From positions 114,037 to 178,036 of the forward strand of contig JAKLJX010000012.1 of NCBI GenBank assembly GCA_023150945.1: a stretch of DNA of 64,000 bases, read 5' to 3'. Origin of the DNA: a bacterium (GTDB lineage: Bacteria > Zhuqueibacterota > Zhuqueibacteria > Zhuqueibacterales > Zhuqueibacteraceae). The notes below the pieces were generated by a model, which was given only the letters and a program-made list of their open reading frames with translations, was not told the DNA's origin and did not search any database. Of this stretch, positions 26,493 to 35,122 are shown piece by piece (within the stretch, counting starts at the first letter, position 1; each line of letters starts with the position of its first letter). The translations under genes and the position numbers were made by a program.

Positions 26493-26528
26493 GAATGCCT
26501 TCGGCAACAGCCGAGGGCATTCTTTTTT
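26493..26528 (+). terminator. Rho-independent terminator after the thioredoxin-TPR gene
   Basis: GAATGCCTTCGGC and GCCGAGGGCATTC form a 13-bp stem with one G-T pair and a 4-base loop, followed by TTTTTT at 26523-26528. It lies 37 bases after the stop codon and separates convergent genes. Confidence 0.9.
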
Positions 26529-26597
26529 GCATATCGGCCGGGAGGCTGCCGTCCATTTCATCTTGGCAGCGGCGCTTCGCCCTGCCACTGCCGGCTC

Positions 26598-28037
26598 TCA
26601 GCGCGGCAAAACGGCAATTCCCGTGGGGTCGGCTTCGACCTCGATGGTCTTGATGACTTGAAAGGTGTGGGTGTCTATCACCTGCACGTTGCCGGGCGTG
26701 CTACCCTCGCTGCTGGGATGATGCGCCGGGTAGTCACCCTCGAGATTCTCGTTGGTCACATAGGCAAAACGCCCATCACGCGTGAAGGCAACGCCGTGCG
26801 GATTGGCAAAACCGGGCGCCGTGATGGTGGTTGCGACTTGATTATCCGCCACCCGAATGACCGTGACGTCGTTGGAGCCTTGATTGCAGACATAAACTTG
26901 TTTGCCGTCGGGCGTCACCTCGAGCAGAAAAGGCCTCTTGCCCACCGCGATCGTTGCAATCACGTTGCGGCCGGCAGTGTCGATCACCCGCACTTGATCC
27001 GCGGCGAAGCAGGTCACATAGGCCAGGCGATCGTCCGGCGTGAGCGCGATCTGCAACGGCTGATAAAGGGATGATTGCACCGGGTTCACGTCCGGTGCGA
27101 GCAGCACCGGGCCAAGTTCTTCGTAAGTGTCCGTGCGAATGATCGAAATGCTGTCGGAGAGATAGTTGGTGACGTACAGCAGCCGGCCGTCGCGGCTTAA
27201 GGCCAGGCCATGAGGGGCAAGCCCGACGCGCAGCTCACGCCGCACCGTCATGGTGTTGGTGTCGATCACCTGCACGCGGCGGCCACTGCTGAGAATTTCC
27301 CAATTGCTGACATAGGCGCGGCTGCCGTCCGGGCTGACCACGACATTTGCCGGCGAGCGGCCGGCACGGACTTTACCGGCGAGCGTGTCCGTGGCAACCT
27401 CGAACTTCCACACTTCGCCTTTGTCAATGAGCGTGACGTACCAGTACTTGCTTTGCGCATCGACAAACAAGTTGTGCGGCACGTCCAGGCGGGGTGAATC
27501 GCCGACAGGAAGCAACCGCGCGACGAGGTTGTGTTGCGTGGCAATCACCGCGACCAAGTCGTTGCCCTGGTTGGTGACATAGGCCTTTTCCGTAATGCCC
27601 TCGAAGGGCCGTACGCCAGCGTCGTTGCGCGCGCCCGCATCGATCCAGCGCGCCACAAAATCGGCGGTCCTGCTCGACAAAGTATCACGTCCGAGCGGCA
27701 TGCGCGGGCTGGCGAGGCCGCGCAGATGTTCGATCATGTGGCTGTGCTGTGAGTTGCCCGAGATCACCACCTCGCCGAAACGCGAGCCGGCCATCACCTT
27801 CTCCCAGGAATCGAGCTGCAAGCCGGCGGCGCGATCGACCGAGTTGTGGCAACTGGCTGACATGCACTTTTGGTTGAAGATCGGCTGCACGTGTTGGGAA
27901 TAAACAATCCGGTCGATTTTCGAGTAGTCAATCTCCTCGACGTCGGGCAGAGGTCCGGCAATTTCATGCCGGCAGCCAAACGTGAAGGCCAGTCCAACAG
28001 CGGCAGCAAGGCACAGGCAAGGCAGCAGGAGCTTCAT
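26598..28037 (-). CDS. Lipoprotein with cytochrome-c-like motif and YncE-type beta-propeller
   Basis: A 479-residue protein with a lipoprotein signal (FTFGC, Cys22). Residues about 45-140 look like a small c-type cytochrome domain with CMSASCH (Cys58, Cys63, His64), a CX4CH spacing rather than CXXCH, and a late methionine in SPRMPLG. Residues 165-479 are YVTN/YncE beta-propeller repeats (KAYVTNQGNDLVAVI, SRAYVSNWE, RLLYVTNYLSDSISII, RFAYVTNENLEG). A periplasmic electron-transfer or sensing role is likely but unproven. ATG 28037 starts the signal peptide; the upstream extension is rejected. Confidence 0.82.
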   Translation of the reverse strand: MKLLLPCLCLAAAVGLAFTFGCRHEIAGPLPDVEEIDYSKIDRIVYSQHVQPIFNQKCMSASCHNSVDRAAGLQLDSWEKVMAGSRFGEVVISGNSQHSHMIEHLRGLASPRMPLGRDTLSSRTADFVARWIDAGARNDAGVRPFEGITEKAYVTNQGNDLVAVIATQHNLVARLLPVGDSPRLDVPHNLFVDAQSKYWYVTLIDKGEVWKFEVATDTLAGKVRAGRSPANVVVSPDGSRAYVSNWEILSSGRRVQVIDTNTMTVRRELRVGLAPHGLALSRDGRLLYVTNYLSDSISIIRTDTYEELGPVLLAPDVNPVQSSLYQPLQIALTPDDRLAYVTCFAADQVRVIDTAGRNVIATIAVGKRPFLLEVTPDGKQVYVCNQGSNDVTVIRVADNQVATTITAPGFANPHGVAFTRDGRFAYVTNENLEGDYPAHHPSSEGSTPGNVQVIDTHTFQVIKTIEVEADPTGIAVLPR

Positions 28038-28253
28038 GTACGAATCCTTTTGGTGCGCGCGACGAAGACAATTCAAAGTGGCAAAAAGATATTGAAACTG
28101 GAACTGGAATCCAATACCTTCATCGTCCCAATTGCGAGTGTGAGGGCTGTGCACAATCCCGTGGCAAGTTCCGCCCGCTGGCGCCGGCTGCCTCGGCGAG
28201 GGCGTGCGCCGTTGACTCAGAATCTACCACACAAAACGAAATCGAAGTGAGTG

Positions 28254-29081
28254 ATGCTTCCCGTTGTGTTGGCCTATCATCAGGTTGGTGGCCGCAAAAC
28301 CCTCGGCGTCACATGGACTACTGCGGCGCAATTCGAGCGCCAGATGGCCTGGCTGGCGGAAGCAGGTTATCGCACGGCCTCGCTCTCCGCCTGCTTGCGG
28401 CAGAGTGGCGCGCCGCCGGATCGCACGATTGTGCTCACGTTTGACGACGGCTTGCGTGGTTTGATCAAGCACGCCCTGGCGATTCTGGAGCGCTTCGGCT
28501 TCACGGCGACCGTCTATCCGGTGGCCGGCTATGTCGGCGCTGAGAATCGTTGGGATGTGAATTTCTTCGGGCGCCGCAACCAGCACCTCGATTGGAATGA
28601 GCTGCGCGAGCTGCAGGCGCGCGGTTGGGAGATCGGCAGCCACTCACTGCGCCATGCTTATCTGCCGACGCTGCCGGAGGCCGCTTTGTTCGAAGATCTG
28701 TTTGATTCCCGGCGGCTGCTCGAAGATCACCTGCAGATTCCGATTCGGCATTTATCGCTGCCGTTTGGCCGCGGCAGTAATCGCGTTTTTCTCACGGCAC
28801 AGCGCGCCGGCTATGCGAGCGTGGCGTTGCTCGGCCCGCAACCTCGCGAGCTGCAGTGGGGCAGCCCACAGGCTGAAGCCGCGCCGCTGTGGTTGATTCC
28901 CCGCCGCGGCGTTTATTTGCATGATACGCTGCGCAGCGTGCAGCGCCGGGTGCAAGCACCGCTGGACTCCAGACGCGAGTATTGGCGCCAACGCACGATC
29001 AGTTTTTTTTCCAACGGCACGGTGATGGTCAAAGCGCTGGGCGAAATCTTGCAGCCGGTACGCCGGCAGGCGCATGAGTGA
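28254..29081 (+). CDS. Polysaccharide deacetylase (NodB-type) family protein
   Basis: A 275-residue carbohydrate esterase 4-like protein. VLAYHQVGG opens the domain, TFDDGL gives the catalytic Asp and metal-binding Asp, GSHSLRHAYL gives the metal His pair, and LSLPFGRGS is motif 3. No signal peptide is evident, so it may work on a membrane-side or cytosolic sugar. ATG 28254 is chosen; GTG 28251 directly before it is an alternative. It converges with the following envelope cluster. Confidence 0.87.
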   Translation: MLPVVLAYHQVGGRKTLGVTWTTAAQFERQMAWLAEAGYRTASLSACLRQSGAPPDRTIVLTFDDGLRGLIKHALAILERFGFTATVYPVAGYVGAENRWDVNFFGRRNQHLDWNELRELQARGWEIGSHSLRHAYLPTLPEAALFEDLFDSRRLLEDHLQIPIRHLSLPFGRGSNRVFLTAQRAGYASVALLGPQPRELQWGSPQAEAAPLWLIPRRGVYLHDTLRSVQRRVQAPLDSRREYWRQRTISFFSNGTVMVKALGEILQPVRRQAHE

Positions 29082-29136
29082 AGCGATTCTTGGTGAGATT
29101 ATCTGCCGGCAGGGAAGGTTGAGAGAGGGAAACGGC

Positions 29137-30009
29137 CTAGAGGTGCAGCGCCAGGTTGGCATTTTGGGGCAAGGCGCGATAGATCGCTTTGGCGTCGTCA
29201 CGGTTGAGTTCGAGCGCAATCCAGAAGCGATGTTCGGGCAGCCGGCGCTGGGCCAGAGAGTCGACCGTGGCGGCCGCGGTGTTCCACGTGCGTTGTGTTT
29301 CATACCACAACTTCTGCAAACGTCCCTCCCAAGACGGTGTCTGTTCCTGCTCCACAACGATGGTGAGATTGCGGTCGAATTCCCAGGTGAAGTGCACATC
29401 GCGGTCTTCGATCGGGATTTCGGTTTTGCGCTGCTCGGCTTCGATGGTATCCTTGGGCGCCTCGATGATGCGGATCGGCGCTTTGGGCAGGGTGGCAAGC
29501 TCGCGCTGCAAAATAAACGGGCTGGCCAACCACTGGCGCAGCCGGCCCTTGGCGGCGAGGTGATCCAGGGCGTCGCTGCGGTCATAGCGGACGATCCTGG
29601 ACTGCCGCATTGGCACGCCTTTGACTTCCAGGATGATGAGGCTGTCACTGAGGTTGACCACCAGCCCGATGGAATCACTTTTGCTCATTTGATGCCGCAC
29701 CTGCCAGAAGGCTTCCTCAATGGCCAGCGCCAGGCGTTTCTCGGCCAGCACCTGTTTTTCCGCCTCGTCTTCCGGTTCTTTGAGATGTTGATGATTGGAG
29801 GAGTCTACCGCGGCTGGTTTTGCCGGTGCAGCTTCGAAGGCCAGGTGGCGAACAGGCAGGGCCACGGCGAGCACAAACAGCGCCAGGGGCAGCGGCAGCA
29901 GAAAGAACAGGAATACCATCTGGGCCTTGCGATTGCCGGCGAGCAGGCGCAGCAATGGCAGGAAGGGTTTGCGCAACAGGAGTTTGATCTTGTGCAAAAC
30001 GTTAGGCAT
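29137..30009 (-). CDS. Uncharacterised single-pass membrane protein in L,D-transpeptidase cluster
   Basis: A 290-residue protein with one transmembrane helix (about residues 30-52, VFLFFLLPLPLALFVLAVAL) and an extracytoplasmic mixed alpha/beta domain. The second half (GLVVNLSDSLIILEVKGVPM, HFTWEFDRNLTIVVEQE, HRFWIALELNRDDAKAIYRAL) resembles a degenerate transpeptidase-associated domain only in context; I do not recognise a family. The gene lies 28 bases after an L,D-transpeptidase gene on the same strand and probably shares its transcript. Confidence 0.6.
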   Translation of the reverse strand: MPNVLHKIKLLLRKPFLPLLRLLAGNRKAQMVFLFFLLPLPLALFVLAVALPVRHLAFEAAPAKPAAVDSSNHQHLKEPEDEAEKQVLAEKRLALAIEEAFWQVRHQMSKSDSIGLVVNLSDSLIILEVKGVPMRQSRIVRYDRSDALDHLAAKGRLRQWLASPFILQRELATLPKAPIRIIEAPKDTIEAEQRKTEIPIEDRDVHFTWEFDRNLTIVVEQEQTPSWEGRLQKLWYETQRTWNTAAATVDSLAQRRLPEHRFWIALELNRDDAKAIYRALPQNANLALHL

Positions 30010-30037
30010 GACCCGTCATCTCACTGCATCACATGAT

Positions 30038-30859
30038 TCAATAAACGAAAACCTTCGAGCCGAGCTGCAACTTCTGATAGACAATGCGCAGATCGTCATC
30101 GCCCAACCGCACGCAGCCGTGCGTGACCGGCATGCCCAGCAGGCGCTGATACAACGTGCCGTGAATGAGGTAACCGTTGCCAAACGCCAGGGCATAATCG
30201 CCCAGCACGCCCCGCTCGAATCTTTCCGGCGAGTTGGGCGGCGGCACCGGCCGCCCTTCTTCGATGAAAGCCCAGTCCGGCATGCGCCAAACGGGATTTT
30301 TGACTTTGCCCTGAACGCGAAACATGCCGCGGGGTGTGGAAAAGATCCACTGCCGGTCATCCTGCGCCTTCAGTAACACGTAGCTGCCGGTGGAGCAGAT
30401 GCCTTCATGCAGCAGTTTTTTGCCGGACATGACATAGATGCGATTGCCGGAGGAATTGACAATCACATAAGGCTGGCGCGGCACCAAGGCTTCCATGCGG
30501 CGCTGCAAACTGGCCACGCGCTTGCCGGCCTGCTGCACTTCGCGTTGCAATTGGGCAATTTCCATGTTGCGCGTTTCGAGAGAGAATTGTGATTCCGGCA
30601 GAATCGCGAACAGCCACTCGCGCAGCACCGGCGCAGCGAAGAGTGTCACCAGTGTGAACAGGAATCCCGTCAGCAGGCCGTAGGCGGCGGCGCGCAATCC
30701 CAACCTCGAAGGCGGCGGAGTGCGTCCTGCTTCCGGCTGCGGGCCGGCAGCAGGCAGTACCGGCTGCGCTTCCGGTGGCGGTGAGGGGGTGAGTCCTTTG
30801 TCGTCTGGGCGATTGTTCGCCCCCGCGGCGGTTTGTGAAGTTTGCTCAGGCGTCATCAT
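30038..30859 (-). CDS. L,D-transpeptidase (YkuD) family protein, membrane-anchored
   Basis: A 273-residue protein with a Pro-rich cytoplasmic start, one membrane helix (about residues 60-80), a short coiled coil (LQREVQQAGKRVASLQRRME) and a YkuD domain. The active site is HGT followed 10 residues later by VTHGCVRLGDDD, with the catalytic cysteine in HGC. It forms 3-3 peptidoglycan cross-links or attaches proteins to the wall. ATG 30859 is chosen; a TTG at 30904 is an alternative. Coiled coil plus YkuD is like the envelope-anchored members of the family. Confidence 0.87.
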   Translation of the reverse strand: MMTPEQTSQTAAGANNRPDDKGLTPSPPPEAQPVLPAAGPQPEAGRTPPPSRLGLRAAAYGLLTGFLFTLVTLFAAPVLREWLFAILPESQFSLETRNMEIAQLQREVQQAGKRVASLQRRMEALVPRQPYVIVNSSGNRIYVMSGKKLLHEGICSTGSYVLLKAQDDRQWIFSTPRGMFRVQGKVKNPVWRMPDWAFIEEGRPVPPPNSPERFERGVLGDYALAFGNGYLIHGTLYQRLLGMPVTHGCVRLGDDDLRIVYQKLQLGSKVFVY

Positions 30860-30958
30860 GGCGTGCACCCAGGGAAGTGAAGCGAGTTGGAACGGTGCGT
30901 ACAAATGCCGCTGGCGGCGCGCGGTGTCACCGTTGCCGAAGAATAGTGTGCGGCCAGG

Positions 30959-32176
30959 TTAGTGCAATGTGTTGCCATTCGTGGGCAGACCTTTTAGCGA
31001 ACCAACGATGGTGACCGGCGTGCCGATGTCGGCGCGGTCATAAAGCTCGTCCATGTAGGCATTCTCCAGGGCGACGCAACCGGCGGTCCAGTTCGCGCCC
31101 TTGCCGCCATGGCCATGGATTTCAATCAAGCCGCCGATGGTGGCATAGCGTGAGAGTTCGCCGCGTTTGCGGGCCTCCAGGAATTTCTGTTGGTCTTCGC
31201 CGTTGGGATAATCGATCTGGAGCGCTTTGTAGTAGATGGTGTCGCGATTGGCTTTTTTCTTGAGGATGCGATAGCGGCCTTCAGGCGTGGCGTTATCGCC
31301 GCGCTGGCGTTTGTGGCCGAGCCATCGTGGCCCAAGCTCAACCGGATACTCGGCGCGCAGTTGCCCCCCTTGGTAGAGGTAGCATTTGTGCGCCATTTTG
31401 TCGACCACGAGGGCGACACTGTCGCTGGCCGCCGACCAGGCGATGGTCTCGGCGACCCAGCGCTTCCACTCCGGCACTTGGCGCAGGTAGCTTTCCAGTG
31501 TGGCCTTGGTGGTGCTCCAGGCGCCATTCACCAGCGGTTCGGCCGCTTGCAGTTTGGCTTTGGCGGTAAGGTAGTCTTGGCGCCAGTGGGCAAACTGGCT
31601 TTCCAGCACCATCAGCTCGCTGGCCACGAATTTTTGCCAAAGCGCCTTGTTGACCGGAATGCGCCGGGATTGCTCGCGAAATTCTTCCACCGTTTGTTGC
31701 AGGCGCGCGATGCCGAAGGTGGTGAGCAGCTCCAGGGAATCGCGCCGTGCCACGGCCAACCGGCCGGCAATGCGGCCGCAGAGTTTGGCATTCTCCGCCA
31801 GTTGCGCGGTGGCGCGAAAATCGCGGTTCCAAAACCATTTGCGGTTTTCGGTGTGCCAGGCGGTTCGGGCCTGTTCCAGGTAGGTTTCGGCCTGGCGAAA
31901 AACCTCGGGAGCGTAGCTGGCGGCTTCATGGCGGCGCGCCTCACTCACGGCCAGCCAGGCTTCTTGGAAAGGCTGGGAGGGCGCCGGCTCGTATGATGGA
32001 ATACCGACGATGAGACTGGTGAGCACAACGACAAGGGCGGCGGCGGCTGTCATGGCACGCGCACGGCTCTGCGGGAGTCTGATTCTCTTCATCAGCTCGA
32101 CCACATGTCCTGATAAATTCCGGCTCCTCGTCCTGAGCGTTTCAGCGATATGGCTGCGGAGAATCTGAAAAGTCAT
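30959..32176 (-). CDS. L,D-transpeptidase (YkuD) family protein with long helical N-domain
   Basis: A 405-residue protein with a membrane helix at about residues 42-58, an alpha-helical periplasmic domain (about 70-240) and a C-terminal YkuD domain. DSVALVVDKMAHKCYLYQGG starts it and IEIHGHGGKGANWTAGCVAL supplies the catalytic His and Cys. The helical part may reach the wall or bind a partner. ATG 32176 is used; an internal ATG at 32092 (MKRIRLPQ) is a possible start. It is separated from the next transpeptidase by 99 bases on the same strand. Confidence 0.87.
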   Translation of the reverse strand: MTFQILRSHIAETLRTRSRNLSGHVVELMKRIRLPQSRARAMTAAAALVVVLTSLIVGIPSYEPAPSQPFQEAWLAVSEARRHEAASYAPEVFRQAETYLEQARTAWHTENRKWFWNRDFRATAQLAENAKLCGRIAGRLAVARRDSLELLTTFGIARLQQTVEEFREQSRRIPVNKALWQKFVASELMVLESQFAHWRQDYLTAKAKLQAAEPLVNGAWSTTKATLESYLRQVPEWKRWVAETIAWSAASDSVALVVDKMAHKCYLYQGGQLRAEYPVELGPRWLGHKRQRGDNATPEGRYRILKKKANRDTIYYKALQIDYPNGEDQQKFLEARKRGELSRYATIGGLIEIHGHGGKGANWTAGCVALENAYMDELYDRADIGTPVTIVGSLKGLPTNGNTLH

Positions 32177-32294
32177 GGGGAAGGAAATGAGATTCCAAAT
32201 AGAAAACCTCGGCCAGTGAGGTGTATTCGTGCCCAGGGCGCGAGCAGCACTTCACCGGTCGAGGCGGAAAAGGGGAATTGACAGAGATGATCGG

Positions 32295-32900
32295 TTAGCT
32301 GCGCGAACCCATCTTCTTACCGATCGCGTTTTCCAATTCCTGGATCACCGAGTCGATCTTGCTCATCGCAGCCTGCACTTTGTCGCGGGCCGTCAGATAG
32401 TCGTTGCTCGTCATCGCGTTTTGGGCTTCGCTCAAGCCGGATTCCACGGCATTGATGTCAGCCTGAATCATCTCCAACGCCGCGCGGCCTTCTTTGCCCT
32501 TGGGGGCTTTGGCCATCAGCTTCTTGGCAGCCTCAATCTTCGGCGCCACTTGGGCCATCAGGGTGTCGGCTTCCGCGCGTACTGCTTCTTTGTTGGTGGC
32601 AGCCGCATCGGATGCGGACTTGAAGGCGGCAATCGCAGAGTTCAGCAGGGCGGTGGCGCGGTCATAATTGCGCAGCAGCGCGAACTTCGAATTCTGTTGT
32701 TCCACCTCAGCTTGGGCGGCGCTCAGAGAGTCTTTCGCGGCATTGAACAAGTCCATCGCGTAGCGATTCGCTTCTGCGGTTTGGGCCGCCTGCATGGCCG
32801 CGTCGGCGTCTGCCAGCAATTGTTGGGGTGCCTCTTTGCATCCCATGACGAACATCAGAACCACGATGCCGAGAGAACTCAACAGAGTCTTGGCCTTCAT
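32295..32900 (-). CDS. Helical lipoprotein, DUF4398-like
   Basis: A 201-residue protein with a lipoprotein signal (MFVMGC, Cys21) and an entirely helical, Ala/Gln/Glu-rich mature part (ADADAAMQAAQTAEANRYAM, AAKDSLSAAQAEVEQQNSKF). This pattern of an N-terminal Ala-rich helical repeat resembles DUF4398 lipoproteins that accompany OmpA or transpeptidase genes. A strong AGGAGGT ribosome site precedes the ATG. It is the first gene of the minus-strand envelope cluster and may tether the outer membrane to wall enzymes (inference). Confidence 0.7.
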   Translation of the reverse strand: MKAKTLLSSLGIVVLMFVMGCKEAPQQLLADADAAMQAAQTAEANRYAMDLFNAAKDSLSAAQAEVEQQNSKFALLRNYDRATALLNSAIAAFKSASDAAATNKEAVRAEADTLMAQVAPKIEAAKKLMAKAPKGKEGRAALEMIQADINAVESGLSEAQNAMTSNDYLTARDKVQAAMSKIDSVIQELENAIGKKMGSRS

Positions 32901-33484
32901 AGAAGATACCTCCTAAAAGTTAATGAAATGTGGAAGAAACTCATGGGTCCAACTCGCAAACCTCCGGAGCCCGCCAAGCCGGTGCAATCTGGGACCCGCA
33001 ATTACAACCGGACGAACCGCCATTCTTGATGCCTGCCTGCGCGCCAACCATCACGTGCGGGCGCAGCCGCCGCCCACATGGCCGGTGCTTTCGTCAGGTG
33101 AGCTGAAGACCGTTGGTCTCGATCAAGAAGATGCCGGGATTAGGGCCATCCTGTGGAAGAGTCGTCGCCTGGTGAAGCGACCACCAAGAATGGGGGAGGT
33201 TGAAGTGCAATGCGCAAACTCTTCTGCTACGGCTTTTTCCTCACAACTCCGGACAACTCAGCCTGGCGGCTTTTCAAATTGGCGATGAATCTAAACAAAA
33301 GAAAATTAAAAAGCAAGTGGCATGACGCAAGGCCGCAAAACACCATCGCGCACGCCACTTTTTGAGACCAGATCTGATTGCGGAGGCAGGGGAGAAAGGA
33401 CTTCCTAAATGTCTGAAATCGCAAGAGGTGCAGCCGGCGCCGGAGTGGCTTTGCTGCGCCGGCCAGTGGCATGCCGAAGCGGGC
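32901..33484. other. Intergenic stretch, 584 bp, nothing recognised
   Basis: Lies upstream of the lipoprotein gene and downstream of hprK, both on the minus strand. The AGGAGGT ribosome site of the lipoprotein is at its left edge. The rest has a local AT-rich patch (33285-33320) but no convincing gene, repeat or strong hairpin by eye. It should hold the promoter of the envelope cluster. Confidence 0.5.
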
Positions 33485-34465
33485 TTATTCGAAATCGCGC
33501 TGCAGATATTTCTCCAGTTCGAGATGATCCTCGGTGCGCTCCTGAATCTTGCGCACCAGCTTTTCATTGAAGTCGCGCGCCATGTGGTGCCCCGCGATTT
33601 TCAGCAACTGATTCAGCGCGATGACCTCGGCGATGACCGTGATGTTCTTGCCGGGGAAGATCGGCAGCTTGACGTAGGGGATCTCGACTTCGAGAATCGT
33701 CGTCCTTTGCTCATCGATGCCGATGCGGTCGTAGTCTTCCTTGCTGTCCCACTCTTCGAGGTGGACTTCGACTTCGACGCGTTTTTGTGCACGGATCGAG
33801 CGGATGCCGAAGATGCTGCGCACGTCGATGATGCCCAAGCCGCGGATTTCCATATGATGCTGCAACAGCTCCGTACCCTGGCCGATCAAAATTCCGGCGG
33901 CTTTGCGGCTGATCTGCACGACGTCATCGGCCACCAGCCGGTGTCCGCGTTCCACCAAATCGAGCGCGATTTCGCTCTTGCCGATGCCGCTGCGCCCGGT
34001 GAACAACACGCCGATGCCGTACACGTCCACCAATGAGCCGTGCACCGTGATCTTCGGCGCGAATTTTTCATCGAGGTATTCGCTCAGCAGATGGGTCAGC
34101 TTCGTGGTCTTCAGGTGCGTGCGAAAGACGGAGATGCCGCGCTTGTTGGCAAGCTCCACCAGTTCGTGATGCGGAGGGTTGTTGTCAGTGACGATGAGAC
34201 AGGGAATGTCGAAATTCAGCACCGGCTTGAGCGCCTTCAGCCGTTCGTGCGGCGTAAGTTCATCGAGATAGCGCAACTCGGTGTTGCCCAGAATCTGCAC
34301 GCGGTCATAAGTGAAAACTTTGGTGAAGCCCGAGAGCGCCAGGCCGGGCCGGTGCAAATCGGCGTCCTTGATCACGCGCCGGAAGCTGTAGGTGCCGTTG
34401 ACGATCTCGAGCGCCAGGCGCGAATGTGTTTCGTTGTACAACGTTCCGACGGTGAGATTTTCCAT
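33485..34465 (-). CDS. hprK: HPr kinase/phosphorylase
   Basis: A 326-residue protein with the HprK N-domain (FDIPCLIVTDNNPPHHELVE) and the kinase domain: Walker A GRSGIGKSEIALDL, VADDVV, and the signature MEIRGLGIIDVRSIFG. It phosphorylates and dephosphorylates Ser46 of HPr in response to ATP and phosphate. In Gram-negatives it sits by hpf and often rpoN and controls non-sugar regulatory PTS functions. Here hpf is upstream on the same strand and no PTS gene is in the window. Confidence 0.95.
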   Translation of the reverse strand: MENLTVGTLYNETHSRLALEIVNGTYSFRRVIKDADLHRPGLALSGFTKVFTYDRVQILGNTELRYLDELTPHERLKALKPVLNFDIPCLIVTDNNPPHHELVELANKRGISVFRTHLKTTKLTHLLSEYLDEKFAPKITVHGSLVDVYGIGVLFTGRSGIGKSEIALDLVERGHRLVADDVVQISRKAAGILIGQGTELLQHHMEIRGLGIIDVRSIFGIRSIRAQKRVEVEVHLEEWDSKEDYDRIGIDEQRTTILEVEIPYVKLPIFPGKNITVIAEVIALNQLLKIAGHHMARDFNEKLVRKIQERTEDHLELEKYLQRDFE

Positions 34466-34540
34466 CAGATGACTCCTGCTCCCATCACTTTTCTTGAGAC
34501 TGCTGGTGAGCGGCCAGCTGCCATTGCCGGCCCCATACGA

Positions 34541-34567
34541 AGCTGCCCGGCGGTTGGCCGGGCAGCT
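34541..34567 (-). promoter_or_regulatory. Strong intergenic hairpin between hpf and hprK
   Basis: AGCTGCCCGGC and GCCGGGCAGCT form a perfect 11-bp stem with a 5-base loop. It lies just after the hpf stop on the minus strand and 76 bases before hprK. There is no T run, so it is not a standard terminator; it may be an mRNA processing, stability or pausing element. Confidence 0.55.
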
Positions 34568-34586
34568 CGGTGAAACTCTTTCTCTG

Positions 34587-34925
34587 CTACATTGCGGCGA
34601 CGCGTCTTTCTGTGAATTCCCGTTCCGCCTTGCTGTTGCTGCGTTTGTGCAAGCGACCCTTGTATTTCTTCAGTTGCCGTTCCAGCTTATCCACGGCCAG
34701 CGTGATCGACTTCCGGATGTTCTCACTTTTCTCCGTCGCCGCCAGCTTTTGCCCATACACCTTGACCAAAATTTCAGCCACCTGCGTTTGCTTCTCCCAC
34801 GAGAGAATCACTTCTCCTTCGATGATGCCGTCATAGTATTTCTCCAATCGAGCAACTTCCTGTCTGGTGAAAGCCTTGAGGGGCTCAGGCGCGGTGAAAT
34901 GGCGGGCCGTGATGTGGAGTTTCAT
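34587..34925 (-). CDS. hpf: Ribosome hibernation promoting factor, short form
   Basis: A 112-residue HPF/RaiA protein: MKLHITARHFTAPEPLKAF, RLEKYYDGIIEGEVIL, VKVYGQKLAATEKSENI, SITLAVDKLERQLKKYKGRL. The long C-terminal dimerisation domain is missing, as in HPF(short). It binds idle 70S ribosomes and promotes their storage. An AAGGAGG ribosome site precedes ATG 34925, so the longer frame is rejected. hprK follows on the same strand. Confidence 0.94.
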   Translation of the reverse strand: MKLHITARHFTAPEPLKAFTRQEVARLEKYYDGIIEGEVILSWEKQTQVAEILVKVYGQKLAATEKSENIRKSITLAVDKLERQLKKYKGRLHKRSNSKAEREFTERRVAAM

Positions 34926-35122
34926 TGCAACCTCCTTGGGGTTGGGGTTCGAGGAGAAAAAACGACCTCTGAACGTGGATTGAATGCACTGTCCTGTCAT
35001 CCCGTTGGGGTGAGTGCAGGCAGGAACTTCATGATTTCTGACTTGGGAATGGCCTCCTTTTGATTGACCAGTCTGGTTCTGGCTTTTTAGACGAATCTTG
35101 CAGCCAAAGAGTTGTATCGCAA

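Noticed and set aside
29074-30036. A 320-codon plus-strand frame overlapping the envelope cluster
   Set aside because: The minus-strand protein has a proper transmembrane helix and polar domain, and the plus frame looks like a low-complexity shadow.
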